From Mycocentrospora acerina (taxonomy: Eukaryota; Ascomycota; Dothideomycetes; Pleosporales): a stretch of 64,000 bases of DNA. Position numbers and translations under genes: made by a program. Positions 47,098 through 58,910 of the stretch are shown here, in pieces. The notes below the pieces were generated by a model. That model saw only the letters and a program-made list of their open reading frames with translations, was not told where the DNA came from and made no database searches. The stretch spans positions 248,001 to 312,000 of the forward strand of contig JAKUHH010000025.1 of assembly GCA_022701365.1 (NCBI GenBank), read 5' to 3'. Each line of letters starts with the position of its first letter. Position 1 is the stretch's first letter.

Positions 47098-47889
47098 GTT
47101 GAGTTTTTGGTATAGATTGTGCAGGCCTCACGAGCATTGTCTTTATAGGTGCTGCACGGTCATCGCCAAGTGTACCTGGGATCAGGATCAGAGTGGGTGA
47201 CAATGTGATGTGCCCGCAGTCCCGCAGGTTGTGGGGGCTTGAACACGCTGTTAGGCCGCGCTGACGTAGTGTTGAACTACGCGTGATGCAGCTTTGAGGC
47301 ACTGCTGTCGTAAAAGTAACAGCAAAGCATATCACATCGTAGTGATTTAGAGACGCTTATTTTATGCCAGAAAAGGCTGCGGTAAATACATACCTCTTTG
47401 CTACACGGGAAATCACAGAGGCGGAAGTCGTGCAGGGCTGAGCTTGGCAATCGTGGAGAATACGAGCACGCGTGCGCCAAAACCACCCCACATGTCTGCA
47501 AGACGAGACAGACTCAAAGTAGGAACGCGTCGCGTGCAAGAAGAGTAGAGTTTGAAATTATGTGCAATGATGGAGAAAACATCTCTCTTATTCTCTGCAT
47601 CTTGAGTCGCAAACAAGTACTATGAACATCTCCTATTATGTTCTAGAACAGCAGAAAATACACATCCTGTGCGGCATTCTTTGGTACACACATGGTGGAC
47701 CAGAACTAACGCTGGTGTCTTGTGTTCAGCTCTGGCAAAGCACCGATCAATTTCCGGAGAATGCCAATATTGACACGTGAATCATGAAGATAGCAGAAAC
47801 ATGGGGTGGAAATTCCTCCAACTCCTTGTTCTCATTCTGAATCCCGGGCCAATTGGCGAACGCGTCCTCGAAGCGCGCCGCAACTCAAC
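47098..47889. other. divergent intergenic region
   Basis: About 0.8 kb between the kinase start and the glucosidase I start. Short frames only. It should contain both promoters. Confidence 0.5.
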
Positions 47890-50668
47890 ATGCAGCTTCC
47901 AGCCTCGCTGCTCGCAGTCCTCTTCACGCTTCTCATACCGTCTTCTGCCGACGACGGCCTTCCTCCGAGCAATGCGTCGCTGCTATGGGGCCCCTATCGC
48001 CCAAATTTGTATATGGGAATTCGTCCCAGAGTGCCAGACAGTCTCATTACCGGGCTGATGTGGGGACAAGTGAATGATGTTGATATAGAGAAGAGTGCGT
48101 TAAGAGCAATTCTACGAGAATACAATTATGCTAACACGTTGGCAGAGTTGCGACACACGATTGAACAAAACGATGGCATGGCCACGTACGGCTGGAAAGC
48201 ATACGATGCGCGAGAGGGCGGCATACAGACAATCGAGGATGTCGGCAACCACATGAACATCACCACCGAATTCATAAAGAAGCACGACGGACAAAGTGCA
48301 GGCAACTGGGGGCTCAGAATCAAAGGAATCCCAAGAGATGATGCGCAAGCTGGCATCAGGACCTCTGTCATATTCTACGTGGGCATGGAGGCCATGGAGA
48401 GTTGTACCGGCTGTGTACTTGAGGCACGGGAACAAATGGGATCGGGAGACGACCCATCTATCCATGCTGCGAACTTTGAGCTCAAGCATCCGAAACTTGG
48501 TACCGCGGGGATACACATTCCGGCATCGGTAGGAGACAATGGACGTCAAGGCATGGTCGTTAAGACGTTGAATGTAGCTGAAGACAAGTTGTGGCAAACA
48601 AAATGTGAGTCAAAATCGCTTCATACTATTCAACATCTCCGGAGCATCTGGTTTCATGGCTTTGTGGGTTCACCTACGATTTGGGACATGGCTGACATTG
48701 TTTGCGCAAGAAGCTGTCTTCTTGGATTTGCTCAAAGAACAAACGAAGAGTCGAAAGGACGCATCGGTCGAACTGGTACTACATAACGCACCTGGTGCTG
48801 GCAACATGCACTTTGTGCAGATGATCTGTGACGGCAGCTTCCAGGTAGGTTAATCATCATTGAGATGGCGACGAATCTGACAACTCGTAGTTTGACGTGC
48901 TTTACTCTAGCCGTATAGCAACACGCGCCATGACGTGTAAGTCAATTTACTGCTCTTGAAGTAGCCTCTGAAATCTCAATATTGTACATACTAATTATAT
49001 CCAGCTGATGAACTGACTAGAGAGCTTGGAAACACAGTGAGGTCTTTCAAAAAGTCGCTGTCTTACGTGTTTGACCCGAAAGCACCCTTTAACACAGACG
49101 AGCACCGCGCGTTCTCAGAAACAGTACTATCCAACTTACTCGGCGGCCTCGCATATTTCCATGGTACTGCTCGCGTCGACACATCGAAAAAGGCAATACA
49201 CGCAGAAACTACCGGCAAATTCTGGGAGAAGTCAGAAGAGGCCAAGAAACTTGCGACGCCTGAAACTCGAGGACCATATGAGTTGACTACGCATACACCC
49301 TCGCGTTCAACTTTCCCTAGAGGATTCTTGTGGGATGAAGGCTTTCACCTAATCACGGTGTTGGAGTGGGATGCAGACTTGGCTATTGAGGTGATTCGCA
49401 GTTGGCTCTCTCTCATGGACGATGATGGTTGGATAGCCAAAGAACAGATATTAGGCGATGAAGCAAGAAACACGGCGCGGAACAGCTTCCTCACACAATA
49501 CCCGCAAATTGCTAACCCGCCAGTCATGTTTCTGGTACTATCAAAGTACATTGACATGGCCAAGGGGGACACCAAGTACTTTGGTCGCCAATCCTCATAT
49601 GTTTCACAAAAAAATGTCTCCAGCACATTTATAACGGAGGTGTACCCGTTACTGAAGAAACACTACAACTGGTTCCGTAAATCGCAGGCTGGAGACGTGG
49701 AAGCCCATTCAATTCCCTCTGCCAATCTCAACGAGGGCTACCGCTGGAGAGGCCGCACACCAGAGACAAACCTCGCCAGTGGTTTGGACGACTATCCTCG
49801 AGTTGAGCCCCCCGACATCACCGAGCTGCACGTTGACGCCCTCTGCTGGGTTGGTGTCATGTCTAAGACGCTTGAGAAGTTCGCATCCTTCATCTCAAAC
49901 CCCCACGACGCGTCCGAATACCGAGGCCACGCCCATGGCGTAAAAACCAATCTCGACATTGTCCACTGGCAGACCAAAGAAAACGCCTACTGCGACAGCG
50001 TAGTCCGTGAAGACGTCCACACCCACGTCTGCCACAAAGGCTACCTCTCACTTTACCCCCTCATGACCGGTTTTATCGACGCCTCCCACCCGCATCTGCC
50101 CTCCATCCTCGACTTGATCCACGACCCGGCGCAGCTCTGGACCGCACACGGAATCCGCAGTCTCAGCGCGACAGACAAGAAATACGGCGTGGGCGACAAC
50201 TACTGGCGCTCGCCCATCTGGGTAAACATGAACTACCTCGTCCTCGAGCAGCTCCTCGTCCTCGCCCAATCTCCCGGCCCCGAGCAACTCCGCTGTCGCG
50301 ACGTGTACATAGAGCTGCGCCGCAACATGGTGCAGACGGTCTTTGACTCGTGGCGGCAGACGGGCTACGTATGGGAGCAGTACGATCCTGCGGGCGGCCA
50401 TGGGCAGCGCACGCAGCACTTTACGGGGTGGACATCGCTTGTGGTCAAGATGATGGCGATGCCGGATTTGGAGCCACCGAAGAGTGTCGGGGAGAAGGCA
50501 AAGGAAATTTATCAGGAGGCGAGGCTGAAGGCGGGGAGGAAGACGGAGTGGAGTGCGGGGAGTGTGGTGTTGGTGGCGATGGTGGTCATGTTTGTTTGGG
50601 TGACGAGGAGGCGGTTTGCGGGTACGTGGAGGAGTATTAGGAGGCAGGAGATGTACAAAGAGCCGTGA
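47890..50668 (+). CDS. GCS1: mannosyl-oligosaccharide alpha-glucosidase I (GH63)
   Basis: Exons 47890-48604, 48714-48844, 48891-48936 and 49005-50668 give 851 residues. The enzyme trims the outermost glucose from the N-glycan Glc3Man9GlcNAc2 in the ER, the first step of glycan processing. GH63 marks: NASLLWGPYRPNLYMGIRPR, LMWGQV, NDGMATYGWKAYDAREGG, FPRGFLWDEGFHLITVLEWD, YRWRGRTPETNLASGLDDYPR, and ADKKY-like DKKYGVGDNYWRSPIW. The N-terminus is a cleavable-looking signal (SLLAVLFTLLIPSSADDG). A hydrophobic segment near the end (SVVLVAMVVMFVWVT) is followed by a basic tail, so it may be type I. The third exon is only 46 bases. Upstream frame to 47806 exists, but the ATG at 47890 starts the signal peptide. 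Confidence 0.94.
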
Positions 50669-51056
50669 GGTGTGAAGAGAGGAGAGCAAGAGAGAGGAAG
50701 AAATAAAGGAGGTTGTGGTGAGCTGGCGGTGGTGATGGTGGCAGTGATACAAAGGAGACTTAAGTCTGCTGTGTCAAGATGGCGTTGCGTGTCAGGGATG
50801 CAGCAACCTGAACAATGTACAATAGGCTATTCTTATATATTTTCTAATTCGCTTTAAGCAATACTAGCTGTTCATATGTGCTCAGCGGTATTCACTTCTC
50901 TTTCGCGCTGGGCTGGACTCTTGTGCATAAACCACCCCCGGGTCTTTGGTTTGTTGATCACTACAAATCAGCGAATCTCGCTCTTTAAACCCCAACTACC
51001 ATTCCAATTTTTGTTTTTAGGCAGCTCCTCTCACCGTACAGTACGGAACGTCAACC
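50669..51056. other. convergent intergenic region
   Basis: 3' flanks of the glucosidase I gene and SKI8. Nothing conserved. Confidence 0.55.
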
Positions 51057-52254
51057 TCAACCTGCCGCCTCGCGGTAAAAGCTGATCGAATTGTTTCCTC
51101 CGCCTAGCGCAAACATCTCACTCTTTGTAGGGACCTTTGGCAACCATTTGGCAGTCCACAGTGGCTTATCACCATGTGAATGTGTCGCGACACAAGCTCG
51201 GGTTTCAATGCGCCATACCTTGGCCTTGGAGTCATGCGATCTGAGTATGTGTCAGTGAATATCCTCGTCACACAAGCGCATAGTATAGTTTAGGCTATCA
51301 AGGACTGTAACATACCCGGACAGCAAATACTCGCCAGTGTCACTCCAATCTAAAGTCAAGACCCAGCCTCCATGGCCGGTGAAGTTTGCGACCTGCTCGC
51401 CTGAAGTAACGTCGTATAGGGCGATTATCTTCGCGTCGCCTCCCGCTGCGAGGAGCTTTGACGCTGGCGAGAATGATATCGTGCGGACGGGATGCACAAG
51501 GCCAGATAAAGAATGCGCAAGGCGGCCAGTTTCGTTGTTGAAGACATATATGGATCCGTTTTCGTGACCTGAGGCTGTGAAGGTTCCGTTGCGGCTCTGT
51601 GTAGATGTCAGTGATCTGAATGTGATGAGCGAGGCCTAAACATACTAGATCAACGCAGAGTCCAAAGCTGCCCTTGGTCTCATACTCTCTGATCCTAGGA
51701 AAACCCTTGTCCTTCTCCAGACTCCAGACGTTGATCTTCCCGTTGATGCTGCTGCTAGCAAGATACATGCCATCTGCGCTCAGAGCAATGGCCCAGATCT
51801 CGCCAGGTTTATTCTGATCTGCAATTGATCAGCATGTGATTGTGTCGTTGAATAGCCCTGGGACTGCGAAGAAAGCAATAAGCCTACCCACCAACAATCT
51901 CTCCCTCCTCTACCCAGACTCCATCCTCGCCTTGTCCCCAGATCTTCACAGTTCCTTCAAACCCTGCACTCGCCGCTCGCTTCACCCTATCCTCCCTCGC
52001 AGTGACAAGATGGTGGATTCCAAGCTTGTGCGCCTTGTCGAGGGTTTGCACAAGTGGAAACTCGGGCTGTGTGGTGTCGTAGACGTTGATTGCTGAGCTA
52101 CCGGACGCAGAGAGAAGCTGTGTGCTTGTTGGCGCTACAGCGAAAACATCGCTTGCTTTGACGTGTGCGTCGTTGACTGTGTGGAGGGTGAGGTATTGTT
52201 TTGACTTTTGACATGTTAGAGTGGAATTGATGAGGAAGGTCGGAGAGGTACCAT
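51057..52254 (-). CDS. SKI8: WD40 protein SKI8 (Ski complex / Rec14)
   Basis: Minus-strand exons 52254-52252 (just the ATG), 52204-51892, 51818-51646, 51596-51316 and 51240-51057 give 317 residues. The first intron (47 bases) joins ATG to SKQYLTLHTVNDAHVKASDV, the standard Ski8 start. WD repeats are visible: LLSASGSSAINVYD, AASAGFEGTVKIWG, LASSSINGKINVWSLE, FTASGHENGSIYVFN, LAAGGDAKIIALYDV and LLSGSHDSKAKVWRIE. The end NSISFYREAAG is family-typical. Ski8 holds Ski2-Ski3 together for 3'-5' cytoplasmic mRNA decay by the exosome and also acts in meiotic recombination. An in-frame extension upstream of exon 2 is open but would bypass the conserved start. Confidence 0.92.
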
Positions 52255-52738
52255 GATGGATGGTCGTGTCGAACTCTACGCTCGATGTGGAGTTGTCTGG
52301 AGAAAAAACGTAGGTTACGAAGCCATCAGTCACCAAATCTCAAGGAAGCGGTGTTGTGAAACGTGACGAAAGAAACGGTTCAAAGTCGGAGCTCAATCGA
52401 TGAGGTCAGTCGGCCCAAACACGAAAACGCGATGTCACCACCCACACGGCCATTCCACCTGCAGCCCCGCAGTGCAAACGAGTCAAACACGTCGCAGACG
52501 CTTGTTCCACCGCCAATCACACCGCACCGCGACCTGCAGTCTCATAAATGCTCCCTCGATGCCAGTGATTGTTGCAAGAAGCTCAGCGACCGTGTCGAGG
52601 ACTCTTGCACGACCTTTTGTCACACAGCAACCAGGGTACTTCCAATTAGCTCACCGCTCTCCACACCCCACCATTCCCAAATCTCTCACTACCCGCACAT
52701 ACACATACACATTCACATCCACTCTTCACACTCACACT
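52255..52738. promoter_or_regulatory. divergent promoter region, SKI8 / GUK1
   Basis: About 480 bases between divergent genes. The GUK1-side half is an open frame from an ATG at 52559 that could extend guanylate kinase by 60 residues with a presequence-like start. Confidence 0.45.
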
Positions 52739-53450
52739 ATGGCACCCACCACCCCCGCCACTGCTGCTCTCTCTGAACACACCCCCATTGTCATCAGCGG
52801 CCCCAGCGGCGCCGGTAAAAGCACAATCCTCTCGCGTCTCTTCGCCGACTACCCCTCCAAGTTCGGCTTCAGCATCTCCCACACAACGCGCTCTCCACGC
52901 GCAGGCGAACAGGATGGCCGCGAGTACTACTTTGTGACAAAGGACGAGTTCCAGAAGCTGGTCGAGGAGAAGGGATTTGTTGAGCACGCGCAGTTTGGAG
53001 GCAACTGCTACGGGACCAGTGTGAAGGCTGTGCAGGATATTGCAGAGAAGGGGAGGACGTGCATTTTGGACATTGAGATGGAGGTATGTTACTACTGTTT
53101 TCATGGTTCTTGTATGGACTGAGCAGATTGAAACATTGCTGTTGTGAGCGGTATGGAGAGACGACGTACTAATTGTCTTGCAGGGCGTCAAGCAAGTCGC
53201 AAACCACCCCACGTTCCCTCGCCCGCGCTTCCTGTTCCTTTCACCACCATCCATGGAAATTCTTGAGAAGCGGTTGAGGAGTCGCGCTACTGACAAGGAG
53301 GATGCCATCTTGAAGAGGCTCAACCAGGCACGGGTCGAGATGGAGTTTGCGCAGAGTGGTGACGCGCCGCATGACAAGATTGTGGTAAACGATGATCTCG
53401 ACAAGGCATACCAGGAGGTCAGGGAGTTCATCGTTGGCGACGAGGCATAA
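52739..53450 (+). CDS. GUK1: guanylate kinase
   Basis: Exons 52739-53083 and 53184-53450 give 203 residues from the ATG at 52739. The enzyme phosphorylates GMP to GDP with ATP. The P-loop is ISGPSGAGKSTILSRLF; the GMP-binding part is HTTRSPRAGEQDGREYYFV and FGGNCYGTSVKAV; the lid and C-terminal core are PRFLFLSPPSMEILEKRL and KRLNQARVEMEFAQ. The 100-base intron is in phase 0. An in-frame ATG at 52559 (MPVIVARSSATVSRTLARP) would add a 60-residue basic, Ser/Thr-rich N-terminus that looks like a mitochondrial presequence. Confidence 0.95.
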
Positions 53451-54589
53451 AGTACGACATGATTATAGACCTAGGGAGCAATGCTAAGACAACAACAACA
53501 TATAGTGATACCAAGACACAGTAGACAAAAGCTTTTCAAAAATAAGAGTAGTTATATTCAAAACTATCTAAGCCATCAGGTTCATCAGATATTGGTTGAA
53601 ATACTCAGCATAGGCCGTCCTACCGCTTTGGGATTCAGACAGCCTCAGTGCTTGACTCTATTTCGTTTGTCTCATCATAAGAACCATCTGGCTGAAAGAA
53701 TCTGGCTTGTTCGACCAAGCATGCATAGCCCGTCTGACGACGGCTACCACAGATCCAAAAGTGTCGAGGAACGTCCCTCGCGTCGAGAATAAGCCCCATT
53801 GAGTTACCCCTTCGCGCCTCGTGTGACCGAGACTCTTGGAGGCAATCGCATAACCATAAACTGGACGAGAAAACCCTCATACCCAGCGCAACCCAACGTC
53901 TCCTTCCTCCTCCAGTCCCTAGCGATCCATCAGCGGACAGGCAAGGTAGCCAACGGACTCATATCATCGCCCTGGTGCCAGCTCCTCCACCTGATGCGTC
54001 GGGAAAGTCGGAAACAAGAGTGCGGGCGGAAAAGAGAGTGAGAAGTGCCGAAGCGGTAGAGGCCGCGCTTCTATGGCGGTTCGTTGCTGAAAGTGCGATC
54101 GTGAAGACCGATGTCCGGGGACTTTCTCCCAAAGCGTGGAGAGACACCCGAAGGCGCTCTGTGTGTGTGCTTCGTTGCGATTCTTCGAGCGAGGAACGTT
54201 GCAGGAGAAGGTGATGCGGTCGAAGAAATTTATGAGGGTTCGGCGCGGAATATCGTGCAGCCGCGTCCAGGCAGCGCTAGGCGGCTACGAGATTGGCGCC
54301 TGGCAGGGGTGCCTGGAAGCTTTGATGGCGCTGTGTTTCTTCCTGCCTTTCGCGCGTCGTGCAAGTCAAGGAACATAAAGAGCAGGCCAGGCCTATTTCG
54401 CGCAACAACAAGAATCCCGTTCCTCTCGCAGCGGCCCTCCACTACTATCGCGTCACTGGCCGAATCACAGGCGCGCCTAATTTCTCGCGACTTAACCGCG
54501 GCAGCTACAACAACAGCTTGCGCAAAGCTCGACCTGCAACGCAACCACCACCAATTCAACAACCCTAGCAAGTCTTCCTGCCAGCAAAT
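53451..54589. other. intergenic, upstream of RAE1
   Basis: About 1.14 kb. Overlapping frames on both strands near 54111-54697 have arginine/serine-rich, unconserved translations and are judged spurious. No RNA gene recognised. It contains the RAE1 promoter. Confidence 0.5.
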
Positions 54590-55788
54590 ATGGCGCTTTT
54601 TGGCTCGAGTTCTGCTGCCGCCTCCTCCGCCAGCACGACGCAGGGCGATAACAAGAATGATATTGAAGTAAGCCCTGTCCCCGGGGACAGCATCCAAGAG
54701 CTGCAGTTCTCGCCGACGGCCGACTTCCTCGCAGTGGCAAGTTGGGACAAGAAAGTGTACATCTACGAGATCACGGCGAGCGGCGCCAACGGAAAATGGA
54801 TGTTTGATTGTCAGGGCTATGTCCTTGGTCTCGGGTGGTCAAAGGTAAGTTGCATACACGTCTAATACAACGCACAGCGTGTACTGACAGTTGTCTAGGA
54901 TGGCGCTCGTCTCGCAGCAGGCGATTCCACGGGTATGCTCAACATTGTCGACCTGCGCACCGCCCCCGCCAGCGGTCAGATACAAGCGCAGCAGGCCAAA
55001 GCACACGCCGAAGGCATCAAGTGCGTGCGCTGGTTCCAGATGGGTGGAAAGGACTTTGTCGCGACTGGATCCTGGGATAAGACGGTCAAGTACTGGGACT
55101 TGCAGGGCGCAGAGCCCGTTGGAACGCTGAACACCACCGAGCGCGTATACAGCATGGACATTAAAAATGATCTCCTAGTCGTCGCAACCGCGGAACGACA
55201 CATCCACATGATCAACCTCAATGAGCCAACAAAGATCTACAAGACTATCACCAGCCCGCTGAAGTGGCAGACGCGCGTAGTGAGCTGCTTCACAGACGCG
55301 TCTGGCTTTGCAGTCGGTTCCATCGAAGGCCGCTGTGCAATTCAATACGTTGAAGACAAGGATACTGCGTAATTATTCCTCCTACTCCCCTTCTAATTCG
55401 CTCACAACTAACACTTCCCCACAGCCTCAACTTCTCCTTTAAATGCCATCGCCAACAAGACCCCCAGAGCCGCGACATCGCCAAGGTCTACTCGGTAAAC
55501 GCAATCTCGTTCCACCCGCAGCACGGCACCTTCAGCACCGCTGGCAGCGACGGCACCTTCCACTTCTGGGACAAAGATGCCAAGCACCGCCTCAAAGGTT
55601 ATCCCGAGGTTGGCGGTAGCATCACTGCCACAGGCTTCTCAAAGGACGGAAACATCTTCGCCTACGCTATCAGCTACGATTGGAGTAAGGGCTACGCAAA
55701 CAACAACCCCCAGTATCCTCTCAAGCTCAAACTCCACCCCGTTATTGGAGATGAGTGCAAGCCCAGACCTGGAAGCAAGAAGAGGTAA
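54590..55788 (+). CDS. RAE1: mRNA export factor RAE1/GLE2
   Basis: Exons 54590-54844, 54899-55368 and 55425-55788 give 362 residues. A seven-blade WD40 propeller of the nuclear pore that binds the GLEBS motif of Nup98-type nucleoporins and aids mRNA export. Repeats are visible: SIQELQFSPTADFLAVASWD, VLGLGWSKDGARLAAGDSTG, IKCVRWFQMGGKDFVATGSW with DKTVKYWDL, LLVVATAERHIHMINL, and the end NAISFHPQHGTFSTAGSDG with TFHFWDKDAKHRL. The N-terminal Gly/Ser-rich stretch (MALFGSSSAAASSAST) is usual. The RNA-export proteins of other fungi include SONA of Aspergillus. It ends with PRPGSKKR. Confidence 0.95.
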
Positions 55789-56609
55789 TCTTGAGGACAT
55801 TGAGGGTTATGGAGAGGAGAGTTTCATGAGCTGGCTATACTGCACAAAACCGTCGAACCTAGCTCTTCGCTGATATGTTACTTTATTTCCAAAAAAAAAG
55901 CGAAGAGATATTTTGGACGTGGAAGGAGTCACATGGGAGACAAAGAAAAAGGGCAAAGAACTTCTTGCCTCTCCCCACCCTTCAAACAAAAATTAGCCGC
56001 CGAGCTGCCTTGAATCTCGCTTTCCAGGTTCAGAGCCTCCCCCCACCCCACCTCGTTGCCTGGCCACAACGAAGATTGAAGAAAGAAAGACGACTTCATG
56101 GACTTTGTGCGTTTTTAGGAGAGAAAGTGTGTGTATGTGTGTGTGGTATTATGTGTTCTTGCATTAGCGTTTTTTTCTCTCTTGTATTTGGGGGGGTTCC
56201 TCCCAGTCATTCGATTCGGCGTATATGGAGGAAGGAGAGCCTACGGGCTCCGCGATGCTTCTCTTTTCGATAGAATAGCTGAAAAAATTTGCGGAAACGG
56301 ACTTGTATGGTTCAGATCTTGGAGGGCCTTGTCTTGCAGTGTGATGGTGTATGTATGCATTAATTGGTGTTACGACATGTCTCGAAGATAGCATGATCCT
56401 GGCCATTTATTTGGTATATCAATGCTTCGACTTCGACTTGGTCATTGCCACCTATCTAATGTCGACCCTCTCAAGATGCTGCTTGCTCGCTCGCTCGATA
56501 ACATGAATTCGTTGTACCAATTAACTCCAATGACGCCAGGTTTGCCTCGTACCAAAACGCCTTCCATCTTTATCCCAAGACTCCGACTTTCACCCTCAGA
56601 CCATCATAT
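55789..56609. other. convergent intergenic region
   Basis: 3' flanks of RAE1 and RAD52, about 0.8 kb, with a GT tract near 56125-56145. No supported gene. Confidence 0.55.
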
Positions 56610-58540
56610 TCAGCTACCCACTACCCCAGTATTCTCTGCACCAGGTGTCCCTACTCTCTGCCTCTTCACATCGCCACTATCAGCAGCGTTTGCACCCCCG
56701 TTCGTCCCTGTATTACTAACATCCTGCAAAGCAGGTCTCTTCAACGTATTGGGCGGCGCCCCGCCCGCAAATGTGGGTGGTTTGTATGCTCCACGGTTCG
56801 CTGTTGGACTCATCGCATAATTTGGTGTTCCAGGCATGCCAATACGCCGATTGACATCTTGGTTCTGGTTGATAAAGTTTGGCCGGTTGAACCCAGCGCC
56901 GCCAGGTCGTGGTGGTGCAACGGTTACCGGAACGGGAGGGGCACCGATCTCTCGCCACTTGACGGGGGCGCTGCGTGAGTGTTCGACACCGGGTGTACGT
57001 TGTTCTTTTGGTATAGGAGATTCGGCATGGGGATTGAACGCGGGTAGATTGCTGAAAGAAGCGGCGGCGTCAGAGCTTTGCATCAGTTCTGCAGCGCGAG
57101 AAGTCACGAAACCGACAGGTGCTCGATTACTACTTGTTGGAGGTGCTGGGGTTGCAGTGGCCGCTGACGGTGCCTGGGCAGCAGGCCGTTGAGCGTCTGG
57201 AGGTGTTGGCCGGAGAGACTGGTTTTGGGGAGCCTGTTGAGGAGTTTGCTGTTGTTGGTTGGATTTTTTGGACACGATCTGATTATCGGTTGTTGGAGGA
57301 GGCATCCGCCCTGCATTCTGCGCTGGGCGATGCTGGTTCTGTTGTTGAACAGGAGTCTGAGGAGCTTTAGTAACTGGAAGTCCGTTTGGCAGAGGCTTCG
57401 CAGGTCCTTGATTTGGTTGATTTGACTGCGCGCCTCCCTGACCTCTACCAGATGCGGCCTGCGCTCGTTGGTTATGTGGTCGAGCCTGGCCACCATTTGA
57501 CACGGGTGTTGGGCGAGCGGAAGACACGCCATTTGGTGGCACTGGTGGCTTAGATGGGCTGACTGCTCGAGACGCGCCTTGACCTGACCCCGATGCTGCT
57601 CCAAAAGTGATCTCATCGTCTTGATTTTCGGTGATTTCAACTCCATCAAAGAGGTTTCCGTCAAACTCATCGTCAAAGTCCGCCGACATTGACGTGCTCA
57701 GATGTTCAGTTCGTGTTCTCATAATCTGGTTGGGGCGGCCGGGTGTAATTTGTGGTTCCTGTTTGACTATTGTCTGCTCCTCTTGTCCAGATCTATAGTT
57801 GGCGTGCCGGTACAAGTCGTCTACCGCGAACGGTGCTGGTTTGATCTTCAAAGCTTGCACCTTTTTTAAGTAGTCTTTGTCATACAAACAGTTGCCTAGA
57901 ACGTTGCCGAATGTACGCAGCGAACGCTTCAGCCCATCCGTGGCTGCCTCCTTCTTTGCCTTTTCAAAAGATGCTGCTTTGCCTTTGCCATTCTCAATTG
58001 AGCCGTAACCAATGTCCTCGGGAATAGTTAGTCGATTGTTCATGACAATTAATCTGGTGTGGTACCTCATGATATGTTCCATCTTTGAGTGTGATCCGTA
58101 CTACTATCGAAAGACCCAGGCTGACTTTGCCACCCTGATGTTCATCAACCTGCTACCATCAGCTTGCGCCATATGTCTACAACACATAGGAACATACGAA
58201 GTCGATTTGCACCTGTCCCAACGAGCTGGACCAGCCGTTGAACCCAAACACCTCATTTGCAAGGGCTATGGCTTTGTTGCCCTCTATGTACGCGACCTTG
58301 CCGCCACCATTGCCCGGTCTTGAGGAAATAAACTCAGGGCCAAGTCTCTGGTTGAGTCTACTCTGCAGTGTCGCAATTTCTTGGGCTGTGAATTGGTTCA
58401 CGACGCGTTCCACGAAAGGGTTCACGACATTACCGCCATGGTATTGATCGCCTGGACTGCGTCATCGTTAGCCAAAATCACACTGTGCTAGGGCTTGTCA
58501 TGGTGAGGGACAGCAAGAACGCGTTTACGTACGCAGGCAT
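56610..58540 (-). CDS. RAD52: homologous-recombination mediator RAD52
   Basis: Minus-strand exons 58540-58533 (eight bases), 58456-58198, 58149-58066 and 58016-56610 give 585 residues. The tiny first exon joins in phase to give MPAPGDQYHGGNVVNPF. The DNA-annealing domain follows: TAQEIATLQSRLNQRLGPEF, NEVFGFNGWSSSLGQVQIDF, then VDEHQGGKVSLGLSIVVRIT and TYHEDIGYGSIENGKGKAAS. LGNCLYDKDYLKKV closes the conserved half. The C-terminal 400 residues are Pro/Gln/Asn-rich and disordered, where fungal Rad52 binds Rad51 and RPA. It loads Rad51 on RPA-coated single-stranded DNA and anneals complementary strands. Confidence 0.95.
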
Positions 58541-58910
58541 TGTGGTGGGATCAGTTTGTGTTGAGCACCAAGTCACTGCTGATGTGAAGTTGAGGCCTGG
58601 TGGCGGAGTGACGCGCTTAGGATGGCAGGAACGCGTTGCGCTAAGTGCGGTTGCACGTGATCATTTGACATGCATGACCAGGCAGCTGCGACCCTATTTC
58701 GTCTCATGTGACATCACTAAGTATGGAGAATTCACCATCTAGCCGTCAAAAAAGGTTGAGAGTTTAGAGGTTATATGCGACCACTCCTTTTAGTTCCGAA
58801 ATCGATTGATATCTTCCCAGGTGCGCCTGTAATGCTTATCCTACTATACACCACTTATCAACCTGTCCATCCCAAGTGAACAAATTGCTTAGCCTCGATT
58901 GAAGCGAACA
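58541..58910. other. intergenic, RAD52 promoter / KEX1 3' flank
   Basis: About 370 bases; nothing else recognised. Confidence 0.5.

Noticed and set aside
54111..54697. Overlapping 186- and 155-codon frames upstream of RAE1
   Set aside because: They overlap each other on opposite strands, are Arg/Ser-rich and share no family; they run into the RAE1 first exon.
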